Below, in pieces: positions 45,029 through 55,104 of a stretch of DNA of 64,000 bases. This DNA is from Isoetes taiwanensis. Lineage: Eukaryota; Streptophyta; Lycopodiopsida; Isoetales; Isoetaceae. Under the pieces are notes generated by a model. It was not told the DNA's origin. It was given only the letters and a program-made list of their open reading frames with translations, and ran no database searches. The stretch's first letter is position 1. Each line of letters opens with the position of its first letter. The DNA is taken from positions 8,274,445-8,338,444 of the forward strand of contig JAJEKV010000008.1 of assembly GCA_021234155.1 (NCBI GenBank), given 5' to 3'. Both the position numbers and the translations under genes were made by a program.

Positions 45029-45038
45029 TTTCCCCTTC
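45029..45038 (-). other. Polypurine tract
   Basis: Read on the minus strand, GAAGGGGAAA lies directly before the TGAAGATGTT start of the 3' LTR, the normal place for the plus-strand primer. Confidence 0.8.
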
Positions 45039-45172
45039 ATGAATTAACCTTTAATAGAATATATTATTCAACTATATACTTTTACTGCAACTGTATCTTT
45101 TACTCATACGTCTGATAGTGCCGCTATTTTCACTAGAACATTTAGAATTCAGAGCTGTAAATTTTCATTTAC

Positions 45173-48112
45173 TCAAATCTCTGTGATAACGTTTTCCCTT
45201 CTTAATACTTCTTCAACACCTAGCAATTTCTGTAACTTTTGAAACTGTAACCCTGAAATAGCTTTAGTCATGGTGTCTGCTACTTGTGCATCAATACGAA
45301 CATATTCCACAATTATGTAACCTGCTGCCACCATATCTCTAACGTAATGAACATCTAATTCAATATGCTTTGTTCTTTCATGCAACACAGGGTTTTTAGT
45401 AATTGAGATGCATCTCATACTATCTGAAAACAAGACTGTAGGTTTTCTTTGTAACATACCTAATTCTTCCAATAGCCTTCTAACCCAAATGATTTCTCTA
45501 GATCCCAATGATGCTACCTTATATTCAGCTTCTGCAGTTGACATTGCTATGCTTCCTTGCTTCTTACTTCTCCATGATATACAACCTCCTCCAAGCATCA
45601 ATGCATACCCTAAAGTTGATTGCCTAGTATCTACATCACCTGCCCAGTCTGCATCAGAATATGCCATCAATGTTAAATTATCATTGCTGAAAGTTATTCC
45701 ATAGTTTTGTGTCCCCTTTAAAAACCTTAGGATCCTTTTTGCAGCTTGCCGGTGTTGCATTCCAGGATTGTTCAAGTATCTACTGAGCATATTTACTCCA
45801 AAAGCAATGTCTGGTCTCGTACAGTTAGAAACATATAACAAGCAGCCAATTAGCTCTCTATATGGAATTTTTGCCATTTGTTTTAACTCAGCTTCATTTG
45901 AAGGACATAAACTTAGACTGAATTTCTGACCTTGTACCAATGGCGTGCTTACTGCATTACAGGAGGTCATTTTAAATCTCTTGAGCATTGCTTGTATATT
46001 GTCTTTCTGACTCAGTGTCAGCATTTTGCTTGCTCTATTTCTTGTAACTTCAATTCCCAAGAACTTTTGCAATGGTCCCAGATCTGCCATCTCAAATCTG
46101 TCCTTCAAAATGCATTTACATTTTATCAAGCAATCCATTTTATTAGAAACCATGATACAATCATCTACATATAAGGCAATTATGCAAAATTCATTCCCAA
46201 CCTTGAATTTATACAAATTACCTTCATTTTTCAGTTTTTCAAAGCCATGTTCTTCTAGAAATTTGTCAATGCACAAGTACCATTGTCTAGGTGACTGCCT
46301 TAGCCCATAAACTGCTCGTTTTAGCTTCCATACTTTGTCATTTCCTACTTCAAAACCTTTTGCTTGTTGCATATAAATCTCCTCTTCCAATTTTGCATTT
46401 AGAAAAGCTATTTTTACATCCATGTGATGTATTTCTAAGTCATGAGCATTTGCATATGCCAACAAAGTTCTTATGCTCGTCAGTTTAACCAATGGTGAGA
46501 AAGTATCTTCATAATCTATTCCTCTTTTCTGAGTGAATCCTTGTGCCACTAAGCGTGCCTTATATTTTTTTACTCCATCATTTCCTTTCTTTACCTTAAA
46601 TATCCACTTGCTGCCAACTATATTCTTACCTTCAGGCTTAGTTACCAGGTCATATGTATTTGTTCTCTTAAAAGAGTTAATCTCTTCTATCATAGCAATT
46701 TTCCATTTCTCAGCATTCTTGCATTTTAAAGCTTCCTCATATGAACTTGGTGCCTTTGAATCCATGACAGCTAGCACTGCAAATAACTCATCTTCTTCTA
46801 GTCTTTTGCTTTTACCTCCTTCTTGTCTTCCATAGTGAGATGTATCAAAATTTATTCCTTCTTTTAACTGTTCTACTTCTGTTGCTCTCCTTCTTTTAAC
46901 TTGCCTTTCTTCTGATTGATCAGCCCTGTTTATATCAGAATCTGCATTATCTTCTTCCTTTTCATATGTTTCACTTGTTATGTCCGTATGCTCTTCTTCA
47001 TCCATATCTGCTGTAACATATTTGTCTTTCAGTTCTCCTTCTACTTTTTCATTCTTTCCCTCATTTTCTACCTTTAATGTGCCTTGTAACACAGATTTGT
47101 TCTTGTATAGAATATTTTCATCAAATGTCACATCTCTACTAATAATTATCTTCCTTCCTTCATGATCATACAGTTTGTATGCCTTAGAGATCTCATCGTA
47201 TCCCACCAAAAAACATATGAGTGCTCTATCATCCAACTTACTTCTTAATTCCTTCGGAACGTGTACAAAGGCAGCACAACCATAAACTCTAAAATTTTCA
47301 TATGTCACTTTCCTTCCATTCCACATTTCTTCTGCTAAATTTCCTTCTAAGCTTGCTAGTGGCAATCTATAATGAATGTACACTGCTGTATACACTGCTT
47401 CCTCCCATAAATAATTTGGAAGCCCTGTATGCTTTAACATAGCTCTTACTGAGTCTAAAATAGTTATATTCTTTCGTTCTGCAACCCCATTTTGCTGTGG
47501 GGAATATCGACAAGTCAATTGTCTTTTAATTCTCTTTTGTGAGCAATAATTTCTAAACTCATCTGACATGTATTCCCCACCTCGATCAGACCTAATGCAC
47601 TTGATATTCTTGTTTGTTTCTCTCTCAAATTCAGCCTCAAACAACTTAAAAGCATCAAAAGCCTGATCCTTAGTTCTAAGAATATAGCATTTTGTCCTTC
47701 GAGAATAGTCATCAATGAATGTTATAAAATACCTCTTTCCGTGCAAACTTCTCACATTCAAGGGACCACAAAGGTCTGTGTGCATCAGCTCCAAAACTCC
47801 TTTTGTTCTTTTTTTTGACCTTGCAAATGCTAGCCGAGTGTGATTTCCTAATTTACATCCAAGACAAGTAAACGATTCATGATCTTCATCAGTACAAGCA
47901 ACAAGCTTTCCCTTCTTAATTAGATACTTCACATTGTTTTGATGGGTATGTGTCAGTCTTTCATGCCAGATTCTTGCAGAGGGCAAGGAAACAACATTTA
48001 CACTTTCTGCCTGATGCTCATCTAAAAAACCAAATAAGTTGCCTACACGCTTTGCCAAAAAACTTGAGTTTATTATTCTGATGCACTTTACAAAACTGTT
48101 TTTCAAAAACAA
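45173..48112 (-). CDS. Copia pol polyprotein: integrase, reverse transcriptase, RNase H (979 codons open)
   Basis: A single long frame. Pre-integrase zinc region about residues 48-92 (IWHERLTHTHQNN, CLGCKLGNH). Integrase about 105-280 with catalytic Asp112 (LMHTDLCGP), Asp176 (IRSDRGGEY) and Glu212 (VAERKN). Acidic linker 345-445. Reverse transcriptase about 480-720 with VKIAFLNAKLEEEIYMQQ, VYGLRQSPRQWYLCI and YVDD at 648-651. RNase H about 815-930 with AYSDADWAGDVDTRQSTLGY, STAEAEY and VLHERTKHIELD. It makes the integrase and polymerase that copy and insert the element. The frame begins without an ATG because a frameshift near 48125 separates it from the protease end (DVLCIPNIVRNLISKS). All core catalytic residues are present, so the pol part alone looks well preserved. 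Confidence 0.92.
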   Translation of the reverse strand: MFLKNSFVKCIRIINSSFLAKRVGNLFGFLDEHQAESVNVVSLPSARIWHERLTHTHQNNVKYLIKKGKLVACTDEDHESFTCLGCKLGNHTRLAFARSKKRTKGVLELMHTDLCGPLNVRSLHGKRYFITFIDDYSRRTKCYILRTKDQAFDAFKLFEAEFERETNKNIKCIRSDRGGEYMSDEFRNYCSQKRIKRQLTCRYSPQQNGVAERKNITILDSVRAMLKHTGLPNYLWEEAVYTAVYIHYRLPLASLEGNLAEEMWNGRKVTYENFRVYGCAAFVHVPKELRSKLDDRALICFLVGYDEISKAYKLYDHEGRKIIISRDVTFDENILYKNKSVLQGTLKVENEGKNEKVEGELKDKYVTADMDEEEHTDITSETYEKEEDNADSDINRADQSEERQVKRRRATEVEQLKEGINFDTSHYGRQEGGKSKRLEEDELFAVLAVMDSKAPSSYEEALKCKNAEKWKIAMIEEINSFKRTNTYDLVTKPEGKNIVGSKWIFKVKKGNDGVKKYKARLVAQGFTQKRGIDYEDTFSPLVKLTSIRTLLAYANAHDLEIHHMDVKIAFLNAKLEEEIYMQQAKGFEVGNDKVWKLKRAVYGLRQSPRQWYLCIDKFLEEHGFEKLKNEGNLYKFKVGNEFCIIALYVDDCIMVSNKMDCLIKCKCILKDRFEMADLGPLQKFLGIEVTRNRASKMLTLSQKDNIQAMLKRFKMTSCNAVSTPLVQGQKFSLSLCPSNEAELKQMAKIPYRELIGCLLYVSNCTRPDIAFGVNMLSRYLNNPGMQHRQAAKRILRFLKGTQNYGITFSNDNLTLMAYSDADWAGDVDTRQSTLGYALMLGGGCISWRSKKQGSIAMSTAEAEYKVASLGSREIIWVRRLLEELGMLQRKPTVLFSDSMRCISITKNPVLHERTKHIELDVHYVRDMVAAGYIIVEYVRIDAQVADTMTKAISGLQFQKLQKLLGVEEVLRRENVITEI

Positions 48113-48139
48113 CCTTGTATCCTAAGTCAACCAATTGAC

Positions 48140-48442
48140 TTAGAGATCAAGTTTCTAACAATATTAGGAATACATAGCACATCTTCCAAGTTAACTAATC
48201 CTCCTTCTAAGTCATAGAGTTCTAACAGTCCAGCCTCCTCCACTTTTTGAAGCGCTCCATTTCCCATTTGAACATGATGCGAAGTCTTCAATCTCCTTAA
48301 GTGTTCCTGCAGATTTGACTATGCTTCTCTCAGCTCCACTATCTAGAATATATATAGGCTTGTCATTTAAAACACTCAAACCATTACTTATAGTTACCTC
48401 TGCATCAGGGTCTGTTTCTTCAATATCAGCTTCCTTTTCCAC
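48140..48442 (-). pseudogene. Copia protease and linker fragment (frameshifted)
   Basis: The minus-strand frame 48442-48212 reads VTISNGLSVLNDKPIYILDS, then GAERSIVKSA; the DSGA is the aspartic protease active site of copia elements. A frame change near 48290 leads to EEAGLLELYDLEGGLVNLED and VLCIPNIVRNLISKS, the usual stretch before integrase. Another frame change then reaches the pol frame. A polyprotein cannot be read through this region. Confidence 0.75.
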
Positions 48443-48470
48443 ATTAATTGATGCATGTTCCTTGTAAAGA

Positions 48471-48980
48471 ATATAAGGTCCATACTAGCCTATACGTGTC
48501 CTCCACTTTGGTTGCGCAAGTGGGATAAGCTAGCTAGTCTGTACAAGATTAGTCTAGTATGGACCTTAAACAAAGTAATAAAAAATCAATGGGACTAGGA
48601 TGGTGGCACTAGGATGGTGAGGCTAAAAAAAGCCATGCGCCTAGAGTTGCCCCTAGAACCTAGACTTCCTAAGGCGGGATTATATCTTGCCTACAAAGTG
48701 TGCATGTAAAGCAAAAGTTTTGCCCAACGGATGTGTGGTGAGTTGGTATACGCCTAGTAATGCCAAAATAAATGTACATTTGGTCATGGGTTCAAACCTT
48801 GTCAATGTCATTTATATTTGGAAGTTGGTTACTGGGGGTATACGATGATGATCCCCGACGTGGTAGAACTTAAAAGCCTATACGTGTCCTCCACTTTGGC
48901 TGCCGCAAGGCAGTGGGATAAGCTAGCTAGTCTGTACAAGATTAGTCTAGTATGAACCTTAAACAAAGTAATAAAAAATT
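48471..48980. mobile_element. 0.5-kb insertion in gag-protease with direct repeats and A/B boxes
   Basis: Sequence foreign to copia lies between the gag end and the protease. A block of about 100 bases, from CCTATACGTGTCCTCCACTT to CTTAAACAAAGTAATAAAAA, occurs at 48487-48588 and 48874-48978. Inside the first copy AAGGTCCATACTAG and CTAGTATGGACCTT (48473-48570) are inverted ends. Between the repeats are a TGGTGAGTTGG A box (48736-48746) and a GGTTCAAACC B box (48789-48798), the internal Pol III promoter pattern of tRNA-derived elements. It may be a SINE nested with a small inverted-repeat element, or a compound non-autonomous element. No coding capacity. Confidence 0.6.
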
Positions 48981-49831
48981 TGGACCATTTCTCGATTTAT
49001 GCCCAGGTCCCTTATATTCTTAGTGCCTCTCCAACTTCTACCTCTTCCACGTGGGCTAGAGCAATTGCTTGCAATATGCCCATACCCTTCACAATTAAAG
49101 CATCTAACCTTTCCTTCTCTATTTCTTGGACAATGTGCCTTTAGATGTCCAAACATCTTACATGTAAAACATGGACCAATCTTTCTTTCACTGTTCTTAC
49201 TTTTTTCAGCATACAGAACCTCAGTATGCTCTTCTTCTTCTTCTTTTGTTAACTTACTTTGTTCTATTTCTGTCCTGATTAGTGCTTCAGCCTTTTCCCC
49301 CTTTCTTCCTACTGTTCTAATCAAAGTACTTAATTGACCAAAACCAGAAAAGGCTCTTGCAAGACTAAGTACCTGGAATTCTCGTGTAACTGGTACTTTG
49401 GCAGCCTCCAAGACAGCAATGATGTTGTCAAACTTCTGAAAAAACAAAGTAAGATTGTCCTTTTCTTGAAACTTAAGTTTTCTCAACTCCCTTTCTAGCA
49501 TATCCAGCTGTGAAGTATTTTTCATCTCATATGTTTTGATTAGATAATCCCATATTTCTTTTGCTTTTTTATCTCTGATTTTATGCAGAATGCTAGATCC
49601 CAACTTACTTGCAATAATCACCCTTGCTTCTGGCAATTTTCCTTTTAAATTGTTTCCTCCACTTGTTGTTGCTGTGGCAGCAGATGTTCCTTCTCCATGT
49701 GGCATATTTATTGAGCTACTGTCTCCTTCAGCTTCACTTTCACCACTCACATAATCCCACAATCCTTCAGCTTCTAAGACATCTTTCATCCTACCCTTCC
49801 ACGTTTGGAAGCCTGCTTCTCCTTCAAACAT
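48959..49831 (-). pseudogene. Copia gag with two CCHC zinc knuckles (3' end altered)
   Basis: The 290-codon minus-strand frame begins MFEGEAGFQTWKGRMKDVLE. It contains the UBN2-type capsid segment (ASKLGSSILHKIRDKKAKEI, WDYLIKTYEMKNTSQLDMLE, FFQKFDNIIAVLEAAKVPV) and two CX2CX4HX4C knuckles, CFTCKMFGHLKAHC and CFNCEGYGHIASNC, followed by an Arg-rich tail. The natural end continues into protease, but here the last 10 or so codons are read from the 48471-48980 insertion. Gag would package element RNA into virus-like particles. As it stands the gag-pol fusion is cut. Confidence 0.87.
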
Positions 49832-49903
49832 GGTTATCCACTGAGCAGACTTGCTCCAAGTCTTGTTGCCATGATAACCTTTGACAGTCTTGCTGCTTCT
49901 GAA

Positions 49904-49915
49904 GCTCTGATACCA
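49904..49915 (-). other. Primer-binding site (tRNA-Met type)
   Basis: Read on the minus strand, TGGTATCAGAGC begins two bases after the CA end of the 5' LTR. It is complementary to the 3' end of plant initiator or elongator tRNA-Met, the usual copia primer. Confidence 0.9.
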
Positions 49916-49916
49916 A

Positions 49917-50477
49917 TGAAAAGTTATTTCAAAAGGAAAACTAACAATGCATTACTAGACATTAGTATGCATTTAACCATCAAATAACCATTTGATATTC
50001 AATGCTCAATAATTCATGTCTACATTGAATTGCATATCATTAGGAATTGCCAAGAGCAATACAAGCCTTAAACTCAATGACTCAATTACGATCACATAGA
50101 AAATTTGGTTTTCCCCTTTAATCCAAGGCCGGACTTCACATCTGCTCTATCTTTCGATTCTTTGTTTCTCCTTATGTATTCGAATTGGGCTCTAGTCGGT
50201 TCGGGATCAGTTTCGTTTCCTTTTAAGCTTGTTTTTTCTAGTGTCACTGTTTTATTTGACCGATATCTCCCTTTTCTTTGTATAGTCAATGACCGACCAC
50301 ATTTTAAGCAACCGTTTAATATATTATTATACCAATGGTCTTCATATCCATATTGCTTCAATGAAAACTTCTTTCAATAGCCCCTCAAGTTAACCACTTA
50401 GGTAAAGCTGCCATCCTTAAACCTTATCAAGTTCAATATCACTCTGATAATGTTAGTTCATGACCCTAACATCTTCA
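49917..50477 (-). repeat. 5' LTR of the copia element
   Basis: 561 bp, the partner of 44469-45028. On the minus strand it starts TGAAGATGTTAGGG and ends AACTTTTCA. It should carry the promoter and poly(A) signals of the element. Confidence 0.93.
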
Positions 50478-51014
50478 TAATGCTCATTCGATCACCACTT
50501 GTGGACTGCAGATGCTGGTTGCCTGAACCCCAGGCTGATATTAATCCCTGATACGGATTATTCCCTGTAATTTTTATGTATTAGATTTGACTATTAGAAA
50601 CTTTTTGTATATCAAAAATCTTTTTGTAAGTCATGCCTTTGGCTTTATAATATAAGGTTCCTTTAAATTTGAACTTGTATCCGTCTTTCATTGTTTTTGG
50701 TGATTTTTGTTTTTTTGACATGAAAATAACAGTCCAGAGAAGAGAAACTGAAGTTATAAGAAAGATCAAATAAAAAAGTTTATATTAAACTAATAGAAAC
50801 ATCTCTTATGCCACACTCACCCCAGTTTTTGGTCCACTGTTGAAAACATCAGTTTTGGTAGGTCTACATGTCCTGTTTTCAAAGAATCCTACATGTGGAT
50901 TTGTGGAGGTATGGTTTTGTTCGATAATGGTGTTCTTTTTTCAGTGGACTAAAACATCCACTGTTGTTTTGTAGTTTCTTCTATTGTGACATGTCATTTT
51001 ATAATACAATCCAC
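50478..51014. other. Flank of the copia insertion, no gene seen
   Basis: Possibly the continuation of the transcript region that begins at 44241. AT-rich, with no frame or motif recognised. Confidence 0.4.
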
Positions 51015-51335
51015 TGTAGGAAAGAATACTTGAATTTCTACATGTCTAATAATTCTATTGTCACATGTCTTTATAGATGTAGGAAAGAATATTTGATTCT
51101 CTACATGTCCTATACTTCCATTCACATGTCTTTATAGTAGTAGGACAGAGTACTTTATTTGCTAAGGCATTGTAGGAAAGAATACATGAATTACGACATG
51201 TGTAATACTTCTATTGTCACATGTCTTTATAGAAGTAGGAAAGAATACTTGATTCTCTACATGTCCTATCCTTCCATATCACGGGTCTTTATAGTGGTAG
51301 GGCCATGAGTACTTGATTTGCTACATGTGCACGAT
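51015..51335 (+). repeat. Imperfect tandem array, 60-70 bp units of two alternating types
   Basis: Units containing CTACATGTC(T/C)(T/A)A, ACTTC(T/C)AT, CACATGTCTTTATAG and GTAGGA(A/C)AGA(A/G)TA recur about five times. Two sub-types alternate: one with GAATTNCTACATGTCTAAT, the other with TTGATTCTCTACATGTCCTA. Confidence 0.7.
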
Positions 51336-51424
51336 TTGTTTGCGTGCGCATCACATGTCCTTATACTAGTATTCCATGTAAGACAAGTTACTTCAACTAC
51401 TTCAATTACTTAACACCTATTTTT

Positions 51425-51920
51425 GCATAACAAAACCATCAAGAATTTGATTTGTATTCCTTGAGGGAGTGCGGGGACCGCAAACAAATCCCTAAGCATT
51501 AATGTCATAGGACCACGCAAAATCCTAACAATATCCTAACATTTTGGATATTGTTAGAGAAAGACCATTAAACCATGCCTACATTTTTGCATAACAAACC
51601 ATTAAGAATTGTGAGATATATTTTTTTATGGAGGATAGGACCATTGCAACAAATCCCCAAGCATTAAAATGGCAAGACCATGCAATATCCTAACATTATT
51701 CTCCTATTTTGGATATCGTTAGTGGAACACCATTAAACCGTTCCTACATCTTGGTATAATTTAGACCATTAAGAATTTGAGATGTAATTGTTTATGGGGA
51801 ATAGGACCATTGCAACAAATCCCCAAGCATTATAAAATGGCAAGACTATGCAATATCCTAACATTATCCCCCCATTTTGGATATCATTAGTGGAACACCA
51901 TTAAACCATGCCTACATCTA
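51425..51920 (+). repeat. 164-bp tandem satellite, three units
   Basis: Units 51425-51588, 51589-51752 and 51753-51920 share AACCATTAAGAATTTGAGAT, ACCATTGCAACAAATCCC, AATATCCTAACATTAT, TTTTGGATATCGTTAG and CATTAAACCATGCCTACAT. Units 2 and 3 are closest to each other. A length near 165 bp is typical of nucleosome-sized plant satellites. Confidence 0.85.
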
Positions 51921-52076
51921 GTTGGTACTAAGGTTCGCTATAGACAATCCAATAGTTATCCACGTCATCCAATGGTTTTAATTGTATCTAATTTATCTTA
52001 TCCAATGGTTCTTTCTAAGAATGCAATGGTTCTTTGAAAAACAAGATAACTTATTGCACTTAGACGATTTGCACTA

Positions 52077-53218
52077 AGAACATATCAAACCGCAAAGTGT
52101 CCTGCAGTCGACCGTGTAGAAACCCAAGTGTTTTGTTGTTCGGGCAGTACAAAGGCTCCGGAATGGAGATTTGACTTCGCCATGTTGTCCGAAACAACGA
52201 AATTACCCTAGGGACCAAGTTACACGGTCATTTTTTGCAGCAAAAGAAACACAAACCCTCTACGTGGCAGTATTCTGCACCCTCCGCTAAGGCCAATTCA
52301 CTACGAACGTGTTGGGCATGAGCTACTTTGGCGCTTCCTAGAGCAGGGGTGGTCTTCTGCCCACGAAACTTGGTCTCCAAGGTAATGTCGATGTTTCGAG
52401 TATGTTGGCGGTCGGATCACGCCCGGTCAGGGTGGGAGAGTTGCCCGTCCGTGGCCAAGGACCTTCCAGAGAGGACCTTTTGGGTCGAACTGCTTCTGGA
52501 AGGTTTTAGGGCTCCGTCTTCTGGCGTCAACGCCCTCCCACTACCTCATGACATTATGCAAGCTCCTGGTCCAATCTGGCTAGGGTATGGGCTCCAAAAT
52601 GTAAACCCTGTGCCTTGCCAGGTTATTGTAGGGTTTACGTTATGGAGGTCGGGCTTTGGTCCGTTGCACTTGGGACAAGGTCGAGCAGCTGCGTTTGAAA
52701 ACACGAGGCAGTAGAAATTGCAAGGATGGGGTTTGGATTTATTCTCCTCCTAGTTTTACAATTAAAAGTGTAGAGCGCCTTATGCAAAGAGCAAAATTGT
52801 TTGGGGTCACTTTCGGATTGGCGAATAGATCGAAACTCATTATTTCAGTTCTCATGGCTCCCCATGCATGTTTAGAAATGGTCCACCTAGTTATCAAAGA
52901 AGTCGACCACGTTTTGGCCTCCAAAACGTAAACCTGTCGTTGCTGCTAGGTTATTGTAGGGTTTACGTTATGGAGGTCGAGTTTTATTCATTGCACTTGA
53001 GACATGGTCGAAAACCGCAGCTTGAAAACAAGAAGCAATAGAAACTGACGAAATGGGGTTTGGATTTACCGAGGCAGGCTTTCCTACCAGTGCTCCTCCG
53101 GGAGGGCAAATGCCAATGCCTCCCTTCCCGGAGCCCGGTTTCCCTATCCGACCGTTGAATTCTCCATTCAAGTAACTTGCTTCGAGCAGGTTCAAAAAAA
53201 TTCAAGATCTGTCCGGGA
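52077..53218 (+). repeat. 1.14-kb repeat unit R1
   Basis: First of two direct copies offset by 1,141 bases. It starts GAACATATCAAACCGCAAAG and ends GATCTGTCCGGGA. The unit includes CTAGGGACCAAGTTA, GAGCTACTTTGGCGCTTCC and two related sub-segments (about 52590-52685 and 52917-53010) with a GTAAACC...TAGGGTTTACGTTATGGAGG inverted motif. Open frames inside are not conserved as protein between copies. Confidence 0.85.
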
Positions 53219-54145
53219 GAACATATCAAACCGCAAAGTGTCCTGCAGTCGACCGTGTAGAAACCCAAGTGTTTTGTCGTTCGGGCAGTACAAAGGCTCC
53301 GGAATGGGGATTTGACTTCGCCATGTCGTCCAAAACAGTGAAATTACCCTAGGGACCAAGTTATACGGTCATTTTTTGCAGCAAAAGAAGCAAGAACCCT
53401 CTACATGGTAGTATTCTGCACCCTCCGCTAAGGACAATTCACTACGAACGTGTTGGACATGAGCTACTTTGGCGCTTCCTGGAGCAGGAGTGGTCTTCTG
53501 CCCACGAAACTTGGTCTCCAGGGTAATGTCGATGTTTTGAGTCTGTTGGCAGAGTCAGATCACAGTTCCGAGGTGGGAGAGTTGCCCGTCCGTGGCCAAG
53601 GACCTTCCAGAGAGGACCTTTTGGGTCGAATCGCTCGGAAGGTTTTAGGGCTCAGATCTTAAAGCCAACGCCCTCCCACTACCTCATGACATTGTGCAAG
53701 ATCTTGGTCCAATCTGGCTAGGATATAGCCTCCAAAACATAAACCCTGTGCCTTGCCAGGTTATTGTAGGGTTTACGTTATGGAGGTCGGGCTTTGGTCC
53801 GTTGCACTTGGGACATGGTCGAAAGCAAAATGCGTTTGAAAACACGAGGGCAAAAGAAACTACCGAATGGGGTTTGGATTTAATCTCCTCCTAGTTTTGC
53901 AATTAAAAGTCTAGAGCGCCTTATGCAGTAGCAAAATTGTTTGGAATCACTCGGGTTGGCCAATAGATCGAAACTCTGTTATTTCAGTTCTCATGGCTCC
54001 CCATGCATGTTTAGAAATGGTCCACCTAGTTATCAAAGAAGTCGACCACGTTTTGGCCTCCAAAACGTAAACCCTGTGTATTGCTAGGTTATTGTAGGGT
54101 TTACGTTATGGAGGTCGAGTTTTATTCAGTTGCACTTGGGACATG
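53219..54145 (+). repeat. 1.14-kb repeat unit R2 (direct, 3' truncated)
   Basis: Repeats R1 from GAACATATCAAACCGCAAAG as far as GTTGCACTTGGGACATGG, with small indels. At 54145 it joins an inverted partial unit instead of continuing into the Pro-rich-looking end segment of R1 (53042-53218). Confidence 0.85.
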
Positions 54146-54712
54146 GCCCAAAAGGTCCCTGGCCACGGACGAGCAACTTTCCCACCCCGGAACTGTGATC
54201 TGACTCTGCCAACGAACTTGAAACATCGACATTACCCTGGAGACCAAGTTTCGTGGGCAGAAGACCACCCCTGCTCCAGAAGCGCCAAAGTAGCTCATGT
54301 CCAACACGTTCGTAGTGAATTGGCCTTAGCGGAGGGTGCAGAATACTGCCATGTAGAGGGTTCGTGCTTCTTTTGCTGCAAACAATGACCGTGTAACTTT
54401 GTCCCTAGGGTAATTTCGCTGTTTCGGACGACATGGCGAAGTCAAATCTTCATTCCGGAGCCTTTATACTGCCCAAACGACAAAGCACGTGGCTTTCTAC
54501 ATGGTCGACTGTAGGACACTTTGCGGTTTGATATGTTCTCTCGGACAGATCTTGAATTTTTTTGAACCTGCTTGAAGTAGGTTACTTGAAGAGTGGATTC
54601 AACGGTCGGATGGGAAACCGGGCTCTGGGAAGGGAGGCATTGGCATTTGCCCTCCCGGAGGAGCACTAGTAGGAAAGCCTGCCTCGGTAACCTTTGTGAT
54701 GTCCGTCTCCTG
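54146..54712 (-). repeat. Inverted partial unit R3
   Basis: Reverse complement of part of the unit: 54146-54540 matches 53222-53630 inverted, and 54541-54700 matches 53074-53220 inverted. R2 and R3 therefore form a large inverted repeat of about 550 bases per arm around a spacer of about 500 bases (53631-54145). Confidence 0.83.
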
Positions 54713-54724
54713 GGGTCTAGCCTC

Positions 54725-55104
54725 TCCAACATGCCACGTGAGCTCCAACATGCCACATAGGCTCCAACATGCCTCGTGAGCTCTAGCATGCCACCTAGGC
54801 TCCAACGTGCCACCTAGGCTCCAACATGCCACCTAGGCTCCAAACATTCCTAGGTGTCTCAAACATGCCACCTAGGCTCAAACATGCCAAGGTGGCTCCA
54901 ACATGCCACCTAGGCTCCAACATGCCACCTAGGCTCAAACATGCCAGGTGGCTCAAACATGCCAAGGTGGGCTGATCAAACATGCCATCTAGGCTCCAAC
55001 ATGCCACCTAGGCTCAAACATGCCACGTGGACTCCATAATGCCACGTGGGCTCCAACATGCCAAGGTGGCTCAAACATGCCACCTAGGCTCAAAAATGCC
55101 AAGG
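54725..55104 (+). repeat. 19-bp minisatellite, array 1
   Basis: About 20 units of the pattern GCTCCAACATGCCACCTAG and variants (CACGTG, CAAGGTG, CACATAG). Frames across it are open because the unit lacks stops, not because it codes for protein. Confidence 0.88.

Larger units (their letters stand above)
44469..50477 (-). mobile_element. Full-length Ty1/copia retrotransposon (both LTRs present)
   Basis: 6,009 bp on the minus strand, with 5' LTR 49917-50477 and 3' LTR 44469-45028. Order on the minus strand: primer-binding site, gag (49831-48959), a 0.5-kb insertion, protease fragment (48442-48140), pol with integrase, reverse transcriptase and RNase H (48112-45173), polypurine tract, 3' LTR. 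I count about 20 differences between the LTRs by eye, mostly transitions, so the insertion is not young. The 5-base flanks (ATAAA on the left, TAATG on the right) do not match as a target-site duplication. The insertion in gag/protease and frameshifts near 48290 and 48125 make the element defective although pol is long and open. Confidence 0.93.
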
